From M55B175 sp964635265 (GTDB taxonomy: Bacteria > Desulfobacterota > Desulfobacteria > Desulfobacterales > Desulfosalsimonadaceae): a stretch of 16,880 nucleotides of DNA. The notes under the pieces were generated by a model. The model searched no databases. It was given only the letters and a program-made list of their open reading frames with translations, and was not told the DNA's origin. The number at the start of each line of letters is the position of its first letter. The stretch's first letter is position 1. Positions 7,400-14,445 of this stretch are shown here, in pieces. The DNA lies in NCBI GenBank assembly GCA_964635265.1, contig CAZWNV010000052.1, positions 1 through 16,880 of the forward strand, written 5' to 3'. Both the position numbers and the translations under genes were made by a program.

Positions 7400-9068
7400 G
7401 CACGCATTTTTTGAGCATGCGGCTTAAAGGGGATTGCGGTTTTGCACAAGAGGCCAGTTCCTCGGCATGTTTGCTGAAATAGTCCTGCGATATGGCAAAG
7501 GGCTTGACCGCATCCGGATGTTTTTCTATGGTGCGGACGAAAGCCCGCACCACCTCCGGATCGAATGTGGTTCCGATTTGTTCCTGGAGCAGATTCAGTG
7601 CTTTTTTGATGCTTACGGGTCTGATGTTGGGCCGCTCGGATGTCATGGCATCAAAGGCATCGCTTACCGCAATGATTCGCGAGCCCAGGGGTATGGCTTC
7701 ACCTACCAGACCCTCGGGGTAGCCGGAGCCGTCGTAGCGTTCATGGTGATAGAGGATGAGGCTGGCCACGCCGGCAAGAGAGGAGAGGGGACGGAGCATA
7801 TTGGCGCCGATGACCGGGTGTTTTTTGATGGTCTCGAAATCGGCGGGCCCGAGGTTGCCCAGATTTTCCAGGATTTCGTCCTGCATGGCGATTTTTCCGA
7901 TATCGTGGAGCAGGCCCGCATGGTAGATGGTGTCCGCTTCCGCCTCGTTTAGCCCCATCTCCCCGGCGGTCAGATAGGAGTAGTTGGCAACATTGATCGA
8001 GTGGCCGTGCGTGCAGACATCCTTGGCTTCCAGGGCCAGGGCAAGGCCCTCGATGGTCTCCCGGAAGGCCTGCAGCATGCGTTCATCATAGCGAAAGGCC
8101 TTGTGCAGCGCTATGGCGCCCTGCCGCCCCAGAATCCGGACGAATTCCACGTGGTGCTGAAGGGGTCGGTGCCTCTGGTTGAAGTATACGGCCAGAATCC
8201 CCTGGTATTGGTCTACAATCAGGAAGGGAATGGCCAGGATAGAGGTCACCATCTGTTTGCCGAGCGTTGTGGTGCTGGGAATCCGGGGATCCTCCCGGAT
8301 ATCCTCGAAGAAAATGTCCTCTCCCTGCTGAAAGCGGAATACCTCCTCCAGCGTCTCATAGCTGACGGTAGCGAGGTTCTCCATCTGGAATCCGCTGGTG
8401 GCCTTCATGTGAATCCGGCGCTGGCCCGCGTCAACGATCCAGTAGATGCAGCCCCGCGCTTTCATGATGTCATGGATATTGGTCACAATCCGCTCAAGGA
8501 TATCCTCTGCGGCATCGCCTTGATGGATAGCGGCGCTGACCTCGACGAATGTCTGCAGGTAGCGGGTCTGCTCAAACGCGTTTTTCAGGGTAAGGGTGCA
8601 GTGGCGGCTGATATCATGGAGCAGGCGCAGATCCTGGTTGTCCAGGTCCGGGGCATGGGAGAAATGCAACCATATCACGAGGGGAAGGTTTTCGTTGATC
8701 TGCAGGGGAACGGCCAGGAGCGCGTGGACGGAGCAGGACGCCGCCTGCTCCGGGTGGCGGATTCGGCCGTCCCGGGCTGTATCCGGGATGAAAAGGATTT
8801 TTCCCTGCAAAAGCGCGGAAAATGTCCCGTCATCCACGATGGGCCCGCCTTCCAGGAAGCCGGTGCGATGACCGCTCACAGACAGCACCTGCGGCTGTCC
8901 CGTGTGCGGCTCCAGCGACAGCAGCATCGCCCCGCTGGCGGCATACACCCGGGCCATGGCATCCGCCATGCTCTGCAGGGCGCTGTCCGTATCCGGGTTC
9001 TCCTCCAACGCCCGGTCAACGGAGGCTACTACCTCGAAAAAACGCTTGTATTTGACGGACTCGTCCAT
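7389..9068 (-). CDS. GAF-GAF-HD-GYP protein, likely cyclic-di-GMP phosphodiesterase
   Basis: 559 residues. Two GAF-type sensory domains (about 20-165 and 180-325) are followed by an HD-GYP domain (about 335-520). The metal and catalytic residues are present: HGHS near 354-357, the HD pair His388-Asp389 in LLHDIGKI, HHER at 441-444, and DGSGYPEG with GYP at 449-451. It should therefore hydrolyse cyclic-di-GMP in the cytoplasm under control of ligands sensed by the GAF domains. There is no signal peptide and no membrane segment. I chose the ATG at 9068 because it overlaps the TGA of the Yip1-like gene by one base (TGATG), a coupled start; a TTG at 9095 would add nine residues inside that gene. 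The C-terminal tail of about 40 residues after the HD-GYP domain is unassigned. An intrinsic terminator follows the stop. Confidence 0.92.
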   Translation of the reverse strand: MDESVKYKRFFEVVASVDRALEENPDTDSALQSMADAMARVYAASGAMLLSLEPHTGQPQVLSVSGHRTGFLEGGPIVDDGTFSALLQGKILFIPDTARDGRIRHPEQAASCSVHALLAVPLQINENLPLVIWLHFSHAPDLDNQDLRLLHDISRHCTLTLKNAFEQTRYLQTFVEVSAAIHQGDAAEDILERIVTNIHDIMKARGCIYWIVDAGQRRIHMKATSGFQMENLATVSYETLEEVFRFQQGEDIFFEDIREDPRIPSTTTLGKQMVTSILAIPFLIVDQYQGILAVYFNQRHRPLQHHVEFVRILGRQGAIALHKAFRYDERMLQAFRETIEGLALALEAKDVCTHGHSINVANYSYLTAGEMGLNEAEADTIYHAGLLHDIGKIAMQDEILENLGNLGPADFETIKKHPVIGANMLRPLSSLAGVASLILYHHERYDGSGYPEGLVGEAIPLGSRIIAVSDAFDAMTSERPNIRPVSIKKALNLLQEQIGTTFDPEVVRAFVRTIEKHPDAVKPFAISQDYFSKHAEELASCAKPQSPLSRMLKKCVPGF

Positions 9069-9628
9069 CAGCCGATCCACAGGTAAAGGAAACAAGCGAT
9101 AAATATGATGGTAACGATCAGGGCCAGAATGATTTTTGTCAGGCTAAGCCCGGAGGCGTTTTTGGCGGCAAACAAAATGACCGCCAGTCCATATGCCGAG
9201 GCAAGCCCCAGCAGAACCTGCAGGGCCGGGCCTTGCAGTCCGGCCTGCGCCGCTGCCAGCACAGGGGCCAGGGGCCATAGCCCGACAAAGGAGATGCCGA
9301 AATTGAAATAGACGGGGAAAAATGCCGTATCCCCTCCAATGCCGCGGGTAAATACCCACAGGAAAAGGGATGCTCCCGCATGCATGAAAAATGCCACGGC
9401 TACACCGATAAGCAGGAATACTCCTTTTGTGGCCAGCGGCAGTTGGGAGGATAACTGGCTCTCCGCCAGCAGCGCGTTGCTGAAGAGAAGCGAGAAAAAG
9501 GCGTGCAGGAGGCCGAATACCAGGACATTTGCCATGCAGTAGCGCACGGTTTTTTTGCTGGCCATAATAGCCGGGTATATGCTCTCATCAAGCCGCAGCA
9601 CGGACTGCATGGCGGAGGGGTAATTCAT
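9068..9628 (-). CDS. Yip1-like five-helix integral membrane protein
   Basis: 186 residues with about five hydrophobic helices (near 30-50, 68-95, 103-127, 135-153 and 163-184), a short charged N-terminus and almost no soluble domain. The size and helix pattern fit the bacterial Yip1 family (DUF1282-like), whose molecular role is unknown; this is a pattern match, not a motif match. The start at 9628 has AAGGAG seven bases upstream. The stop codon overlaps the start of the HD-GYP gene, so the two are translated together. The membrane protein may anchor or signal to the phosphodiesterase, which is inferred from the coupling alone. Confidence 0.75.
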   Translation of the reverse strand: MNYPSAMQSVLRLDESIYPAIMASKKTVRYCMANVLVFGLLHAFFSLLFSNALLAESQLSSQLPLATKGVFLLIGVAVAFFMHAGASLFLWVFTRGIGGDTAFFPVYFNFGISFVGLWPLAPVLAAAQAGLQGPALQVLLGLASAYGLAVILFAAKNASGLSLTKIILALIVTIIFIACFLYLWIG

Positions 9629-9643
9629 CAGTGCTCCTTGGAA

Positions 9644-9694
9644 GGGCAGAAGGAAGCCTGATGCTGCTTCCTTCTGCCCGGCTTGGGGTTTTTT
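9644..9694. terminator. 14-bp perfect hairpin between symporter and Yip1 genes
   Basis: GGGCAGAAGGAAGC (9644-9657) pairs perfectly with 9666-9679 around an eight-base loop. A run of six T lies at 9689-9694 on the plus strand, about 10 bases after the stem. Both flanking genes are on the minus strand, where the hairpin is preceded by the matching A run and followed only by TTCC. It very probably separates the symporter operon from the Yip1 operon, but its T-run orientation is opposite to expectation. Confidence 0.55.
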
Positions 9695-9724
9695 ATTTCG
9701 TCCTGCTCTCCAGGTCCCGCAGGC

Positions 9725-11353
9725 CTACCAGGGCTGCAGGCCCCAGATGAATATGATGACGCATATTACGACAATTCCGATCGGCATGAGAGAGCCGTTA
9801 TAGCGGCTTTCCTCATAGTCTGTACCCCATCCGTGGATGCGGTCAATCATTTTTTTGTCCTCCAGGCTCGGTGCGGAGAGCTGCATCTTGTTGAAGAGAA
9901 AGGACAGCACAATGAAAGAGGCATAGGAGAGGGGTACGGTGACCATCGCCTCGGACATGCCGAGAGCCGCCACAAGGCCTTTTCCGATAACAATATCGCC
10001 GATTACGTGGGGCGAGAAAATAATGTAGATAATCCCGCATCCGATCGAGGATACCATTAGAGCGACTTTGTTGGCCTGCTTCCACCAGACGCCCAGGAGT
10101 ATGCCCGGGGCAACGGTGGTTGCCAGCAGTCCGAATGCCCAGAGAATGCTGGTGACCAGGAAGGGGGGCGGTTTGAAGGCAAGCAGGATGGTGATGACGC
10201 CGCCGATAGCCACAGCCACGTAGCCCCACCGCAGTTTTTTGCTGCCGGGCATCTTGGGGGCGAGAATTCCCAAAAGGTCACTGCCGACAAGGCCGGAAAT
10301 GGCCATCAGGTTGCCGTTGATGGTCGACATTCCGGCAGCCACGGCCCCGCCCACAACAAAGGCGGCAACAATGGTCGGATTGTAGAACACGTTGAGGATC
10401 AGAATGGTCTGGTCCGCCTTTTTGATCACATTGTCCGTGACCGCGGTAAAGTAGTTCCCGGCAAATCCGGCGGTGTATGCTCCGGAAAAGAGCAGCCCCA
10501 AAAACAGGATGAACCATACAACCGACCACCGCGCATTTTTGACACTTGAGGAGGTAAAAACCCGCATGGCCAGGTGGGGCAGGGCGATGGGTCCCAGGGT
10601 AAAGGCCGGGATCAGGGCGAAGTACCACCTGTAGTCGTATTTCATGTCAAAAAATGTGGGGATCTGTTTGAGCATCCCGGGTACCATGTCGCCGTAGGCA
10701 AGCGGCGGAAACCACCAGCCCGAGGAACCCATGGCCTTCATGATCGCACTCATGGGCACGACCATGGCGATAATCATGACGATCATCTGGAAGGCCGCGT
10801 TGTAGGAGGCTCCGTACATCCCGCCGAGCGTCATGAAACCGACTGTGGCGATACCGACCACGATCAGGGCGTATTCATAGCGGAACCCGAGCAGTACTTC
10901 AAAAGCCATCCCCAGGCCGATCATCTGGCCCAGGGCGTACATGATCATGCTCAGGCAGAGCCAGGCAATAACCAGGATAGCCGCTTCGTTGCCGTAGCGC
11001 ACCTTGATAAAGGAGGCCGGCGTAAAGGCCTTCATCCTCCGCAGGCAGGTTCCGTAGAGGAGCGTCAAGAGGGGAATGGAGAGCGCCCACTGAATCCATA
11101 GGTAGACAAAAGGCGCCTGCAGTTTGTAAATAAGCGCGATAACACCCATGAAGGTGGCCAGACTGGCCCACGTGGCACCCATTGCCAGGCCGTTGGTAAC
11201 CGGCCCGATGGCAAAGCCGGCGGCGTACAAGTCCTCCTCAGCACTTGTTTTTTTAGACGCCAGCCAGCTCACATAATAAAAAATCGCAAAAAGGGCAACA
11301 ATTACCCCAATGCCCATCCATATGTTCGGCAATACAAATTCCGTAGCTTCCAT
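9725..11353 (-). CDS. Sodium:solute symporter (SSS family), ActP-like carboxylate permease
   Basis: 542 residues with about 13 hydrophobic helices covering nearly the whole chain. The early region GPVTNGLAMGATWASLATFMG corresponds to the helix 1-2 area that carries sodium-site residues in ActP/SSS proteins. The later stretch ALPHLAMRVFTSSSVKNAR is the typical SSS signature between helices (LPHLLxRFYTxxxxxxAR in acetate permeases). It is expected in the inner membrane, taking up a small monocarboxylate with sodium. The ATG at 11353 has GGGAGGG about ten bases upstream and lies 22 bases after the small-subunit gene. The acyl-CoA synthetase upstream in the same operon supports a carboxylate substrate; which one (acetate, propionate, butyrate or other) cannot be told. 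Relatives are often named VC_2705-type or cation/acetate symporters. Confidence 0.9.
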   Translation of the reverse strand: MEATEFVLPNIWMGIGVIVALFAIFYYVSWLASKKTSAEEDLYAAGFAIGPVTNGLAMGATWASLATFMGVIALIYKLQAPFVYLWIQWALSIPLLTLLYGTCLRRMKAFTPASFIKVRYGNEAAILVIAWLCLSMIMYALGQMIGLGMAFEVLLGFRYEYALIVVGIATVGFMTLGGMYGASYNAAFQMIVMIIAMVVPMSAIMKAMGSSGWWFPPLAYGDMVPGMLKQIPTFFDMKYDYRWYFALIPAFTLGPIALPHLAMRVFTSSSVKNARWSVVWFILFLGLLFSGAYTAGFAGNYFTAVTDNVIKKADQTILILNVFYNPTIVAAFVVGGAVAAGMSTINGNLMAISGLVGSDLLGILAPKMPGSKKLRWGYVAVAIGGVITILLAFKPPPFLVTSILWAFGLLATTVAPGILLGVWWKQANKVALMVSSIGCGIIYIIFSPHVIGDIVIGKGLVAALGMSEAMVTVPLSYASFIVLSFLFNKMQLSAPSLEDKKMIDRIHGWGTDYEESRYNGSLMPIGIVVICVIIFIWGLQPW

Positions 11354-11375
11354 TTATATATTCCCTCCCTTGTGA

Positions 11376-11654
11376 TTAGGTCTCGTTGGAGTCTTTGCCC
11401 TCGAGTGAACTGGTATATTCTTCCATTTCATCGTCGAACTTGTTGAGTACCAGCGCCATTATGATGGCTACGGCAAGCAGGCCGAACCACCCCATCAGAA
11501 TGGGGATGATGTAGTGGACCGGGAATCCCCACATCGATCCTCCCTGCAGGGAGGGGAATAGTTTGAAGAGCTGGGCGAAGTGTCCGAAAATCAACAAAAT
11601 GATTATGAACACAACGGTGGTGAACAGTTCTTTCTTGTAAAGCTTCTCCTTCAT
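11376..11654 (-). CDS. Small two-helix accessory subunit of the sodium symporter
   Basis: 92 residues with two predicted membrane helices (about 10-33 and 45-70), a Lys-rich N-terminus and a charged C-terminal tail containing NKFDDEMEEY. Small two-helix proteins of the DUF4212 or DUF485 (YjcH) type regularly precede SSS permeases and are thought to help them work. This one has the size, topology and position, and the FD after the second helix recalls DUF485, but it lacks other residues I associate with either family, so I leave the family open. A strong AAGGAGG precedes the ATG at 11654. It is 18 bases after the acyl-CoA synthetase stop. Confidence 0.8.
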   Translation of the reverse strand: MKEKLYKKELFTTVVFIIILLIFGHFAQLFKLFPSLQGGSMWGFPVHYIIPILMGWFGLLAVAIIMALVLNKFDDEMEEYTSSLEGKDSNET

Positions 11655-11672
11655 GCTCCCTCCTTACTTTGT

Positions 11673-13442
11673 TTAGGACTTCTTCTTGGAGCTTAGCTCG
11701 GGGAAATCCTGGTAAAAATATTCCGTTCCGCCTCCTGCTTCGCCTTTTTCTTTTTTCGATTCTTCATGCTCTCTCAGTTCAATGCGCCGGATTTTTCCGC
11801 TGATGGTTTTGGGTACTTCGCCGACGAACTCGATAATGCGCGGAATCTTGAATTTGGCAAGGATTCCGATGGTGTGCTGGAAAAGCTCCAGTGCCAGATC
11901 CCTGGATCCTTCATATCCCGGGGCAAGTATCACGAAGGCCTTGACCAGCTGATGCCGTTCCGGGTCCGGGGTGCCGACCACCGCTGCTTCCGCAACAGCC
12001 GGGTGCTCAATCAGGGCGCTCTCCACCTCGAAGGGGCCCACCCGGAAGTCCGAGGACTTGATCACGTCATCGGCCCGGCCCACGAACCACCAGTAGCCGT
12101 CTTCGTCAAAATAGGCCCGGTCGCCCGTGTAATAGAAGTTGTTGACGAAAACCTCCTTCATTTTCTCCGGGTTGCCGATGTATTCCGTGAACAGCCCGAT
12201 GGCCCGCCACCTGTCCAGGCGGACGACGATATGCCCGGTTTCGTTGGTCTGGGTGATTTCGTTGGCTGCATCGTCGGCCAGGGTGATGTCGTACATAAAC
12301 GACGGGGCCCCAAAGGAGCCGTAGCGCATTTTGCCCTCGTTCCAGGGGGCGTTGCCGATCATGGCGGTGGATTCGGTCTGCCCGTAGAAGTCCCGGATAT
12401 CGTTGCCGGCGTACTTCTTCCATTGCTGGATCACCTCCGGGTTGAGCGGTTCGCCGGCGCTTACCGAGGAGCGCAGAGCGGAGAAATCGAACCGGGAGAG
12501 ATCAACGCCCACGAAGGCCCGCCAGGCAGTGGGGGGTGCACAGAAGGTGCTTACCTTGTATTTGGATACGTAGTCCAGATACGTGGCCGGATCGAGAGCG
12601 GAGAAGTGAAAACCCGCCACTGTGGCCCCGATGTTCAGGGGAGCAAAAAAGCTGCTCCAGGCCCACTTGGCCCAGCCGGGAGCCGACAGGTTGTGGTGGA
12701 CCTCCCCGGGCCGGATGCCGATCATCACGGCGGTGGAGAGATGCCCCACGGGGTAGGATGTGGCGCTGTGTCCCACCTGCTTGGCAAGTCCCGTGGTGCC
12801 GGAGGTGAAAAAGCAGATCAGGGTGTCGTCTTTTTTGATTTTGGCCCCTTCCGCCGCAGCGGATTCATTGGCCATCTCGCTGTAGCTCACCCAGCCGTCT
12901 TTTTTGCCCAGGACCACTTTGACCTTGGGCTTGGCACCGGTGATGTTCAGCGCTTCGTCTATGGCGTCTGTTGCACCTTCCCCCGCGACGATGCAGTCCG
13001 GCGCGTAGTTTTCAAAGCGGAACTGCAGTTCCCGAACGGTCATGGAAGTGGCTGTGGGCACGTTGACGAGTCCGCCTTTCAGGCAGGTCAGGGTGGCAAA
13101 CCAGGTTTCCGGGACGATGGGGATCATCATATACATGTTCTGGCCCTGCTCGACCCCGTTTTTGCGGAGGAAATTCAGTAACCTGTTACCTTCCTCGGTC
13201 AGTTCCCGGTAGGATAACTTCCGCTCCTTGCCGGTGTCCATGTCTGCCCAGAGCAGGGCGGTCTGGTCTCCCCGCTCCTTTACGTGAAGCCCTTCCAGGA
13301 TGTCCTCCGCCCAGTTGAAATACTGCGGAAACTCCATGGAATTGAGCTTCTCGAAGAAAGTCTTGGCGGCCTCCCGGCGTTTTTCCATGTCATCCATGGT
13401 GTTTAGTTCCATTGCTTCCTTGTAGATTTGCTCCATACCCAT
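11673..13442 (-). CDS. AMP-forming acyl-CoA synthetase (medium-chain/MACS type)
   Basis: 589 residues, the usual size for acetyl-CoA-synthetase-like ligases of the MACS group. ATP-binding motif TSGTTGLAKQV at 213-223 (Ala where most have Pro), core motif YGQTE at 353-357, hinge and adenylate motif YTGDR followed by GRADDVIKSSDFRVGP (455-470), and the catalytic Lys550 in PKTISGKIRR. It turns a carboxylate, ATP and CoA into acyl-CoA, AMP and pyrophosphate in the cytoplasm. The substrate is probably a short- or medium-chain fatty acid, judging from the operon with a carboxylate symporter and the beta-oxidation genes just upstream. I chose the ATG at 13442 because GGAGGG lies five bases before it; a longer frame to 13490 lacks a ribosome-binding site and would cross the likely promoter. 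A 23-bp dyad lies 79 bases upstream of the start. The Lys/Glu-rich tail after 560 is not part of the fold. Confidence 0.93.
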   Translation of the reverse strand: MGMEQIYKEAMELNTMDDMEKRREAAKTFFEKLNSMEFPQYFNWAEDILEGLHVKERGDQTALLWADMDTGKERKLSYRELTEEGNRLLNFLRKNGVEQGQNMYMMIPIVPETWFATLTCLKGGLVNVPTATSMTVRELQFRFENYAPDCIVAGEGATDAIDEALNITGAKPKVKVVLGKKDGWVSYSEMANESAAAEGAKIKKDDTLICFFTSGTTGLAKQVGHSATSYPVGHLSTAVMIGIRPGEVHHNLSAPGWAKWAWSSFFAPLNIGATVAGFHFSALDPATYLDYVSKYKVSTFCAPPTAWRAFVGVDLSRFDFSALRSSVSAGEPLNPEVIQQWKKYAGNDIRDFYGQTESTAMIGNAPWNEGKMRYGSFGAPSFMYDITLADDAANEITQTNETGHIVVRLDRWRAIGLFTEYIGNPEKMKEVFVNNFYYTGDRAYFDEDGYWWFVGRADDVIKSSDFRVGPFEVESALIEHPAVAEAAVVGTPDPERHQLVKAFVILAPGYEGSRDLALELFQHTIGILAKFKIPRIIEFVGEVPKTISGKIRRIELREHEESKKEKGEAGGGTEYFYQDFPELSSKKKS

Positions 13443-13520
13443 TACTGCCCTCCATGTGATTGAGTTGTTGAACAAAAATTGAGCTTGCAAAACCTGCTTT
13501 ATCTGGCGATACCTTCTTGT

Positions 13521-13543
13521 GATCGCAAACGCTGTTTACGATC
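13521..13543. promoter_or_regulatory. 23-bp dyad operator upstream of the acyl-CoA synthetase
   Basis: The arms GATCGCAAAC (13521-13530) and GTTTACGATC (13534-13543) are inverted repeats of ten bases with a single G/T-type mismatch and a three-base spacer. A third half-site GATCGCAAAG directly overlaps the end (13540-13549), giving a direct repeat with a 19-base period. A length near 20 bp and an odd spacer are typical of TetR- or GntR-family operators. The CAAAC-N3-GTTT core resembles the PsrA fatty-acid-regulator site as I recall it. It sits in the 156-base gap between the crotonase stop and the synthetase start, where the promoter of the synthetase/symporter operon must lie. Confidence 0.55.
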
Positions 13544-13598
13544 GCAAAGATAAAATCGTCACTTTGTAGACAGCTCCTGCACACTCAGACCCGATCTT

Positions 13599-14375
13599 CT
13601 ATCGCAGCTTCCACTCCGGGCTGCGTTTATTCAAAAAGGCATTGACTCCCTCGTGCGCATCCTCCGTCGTGCAGAGCATGGCAAAATGGTTGTTGACCAT
13701 TTCATAGGCCTTTTCGTATTCCAGGTCTTCCATTTGATAAAACGATTTCTTCCCCAGCTGGACAGCCAGGGGGCTTTTTTTGGCGAGTTTCTGGGCAAAA
13801 GCCAGGGTTTCCGGGACAAGCTGGTCTTTGGGCACCACCTTGTTGACAAGACCGATACGGTGGGCCTCCTCTGCATCGATCATGTCGCCTGTGAGTACAA
13901 GCTCAAGGGCCTTTTTCCGCCCCAGATTCCGTGAGAGCGCAACTGCCGGGCCCATGCAGAAAAGTCCGACGTTGACTGCAGTGGCGCCGAACCGGGCGCC
14001 TTCCGCGGCTATTGCCAGATCGGCGGAAGCGACCACACCGATGCCGTTAGCAACCGCAAGATCCTGAACGCTGGCAATTACCGGTGTTCCCATTCTGGAA
14101 ATCAGAAGGCTCATCTGCTCCATGTTCTGGACCCATAAGTAATAGTCCAGGGTGCTTTTTCCCTCCAGTTCGTTGACGTCGATACCGGCACAGAAGGCTT
14201 TGCCCTCGCCGGATACAACAATGACCCGGACCTCGGCATCGTCTTCAAACTGCTGGAGTGCGGCGTTGAATTCCCGGGCAAGTTCGGAATTGAATGTATT
14301 CAACTGCTGGGGACGGTTAAACGTGATAAATCCCACGTGGTCCCGGGACTCGGTGGTGAGAGTGGCGTATGCCAT
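13599..14375 (-). CDS. Enoyl-CoA hydratase/isomerase (crotonase) superfamily protein, ECHDC3-like
   Basis: 258 residues with a full crotonase fold. The oxyanion-hole segments are present: KAFCAGIDV at 59-67, and ANGIG at 109-113. The segment VNVGLFCMGPAVALSR (134-149), the LVLTGDMIDAEEA region and the end AFLNKRSPEWKLR match the ECHDC3-like branch as I remember it, better than true enoyl-CoA hydratases. The two catalytic glutamates of rat enoyl-CoA hydratase (Glu144, Glu164) align with Gly113 and Ala133 here, so ordinary hydration is doubtful. It may be an isomerase, a thioesterase-like or a non-catalytic CoA-binding protein. The ATG at 14375 has GGAGG eight bases upstream; a TTG at 14381 is less likely. 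It is the last gene of the thiolase/dehydrogenase operon, 70 bases after the acyl-CoA dehydrogenase. Confidence 0.88.
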   Translation of the reverse strand: MAYATLTTESRDHVGFITFNRPQQLNTFNSELAREFNAALQQFEDDAEVRVIVVSGEGKAFCAGIDVNELEGKSTLDYYLWVQNMEQMSLLISRMGTPVIASVQDLAVANGIGVVASADLAIAAEGARFGATAVNVGLFCMGPAVALSRNLGRKKALELVLTGDMIDAEEAHRIGLVNKVVPKDQLVPETLAFAQKLAKKSPLAVQLGKKSFYQMEDLEYEKAYEMVNNHFAMLCTTEDAHEGVNAFLNKRSPEWKLR

Positions 14376-14396
14376 GGTCAAAACCTCCGTTTGATC
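14376..14396. promoter_or_regulatory. Weak AAAC-N4-GTTT dyad over the crotonase ribosome-binding site
   Basis: GGTCAAAAC (14376-14384) and GTTTGATC (14389-14396) form an imperfect inverted repeat around the CTCC that is the Shine-Dalgarno of the crotonase on the other strand. It resembles the dyads at 13521 and 1663 but may be chance, because the ribosome-binding site itself supplies part of it. Confidence 0.2.
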
Positions 14397-14445
14397 GTGG
14401 GTGAATCATGGGATACCGCACTTCTGCTGCGGCAAAATATGTTTA

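Noticed and set aside
7148..7427. Open frames running through the N stretch
   Set aside because: They exist only because unknown bases contain no stop codons.
8001..9086. 361-codon plus-strand open frame opposite the HD-GYP gene
   Set aside because: Shadow of the HD-GYP coding frame, which carries all catalytic motifs.
11766..13181. 471-codon plus-strand open frame opposite the acyl-CoA synthetase
   Set aside because: Shadow frame; the minus strand has every adenylate-forming motif, including the catalytic Lys.
13390..13584. Small minus-strand open frame covering the acyl-CoA synthetase promoter gap
   Set aside because: No ribosome-binding site, it overlaps the synthetase start in another frame, and it crosses the operator-like dyad.
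14416..14434. Short hairpin CCGCA/TGCGG between acyl-CoA dehydrogenase and crotonase, considered as a terminator
   Set aside because: Five base pairs with no T run, and the downstream gene fits the same operon.
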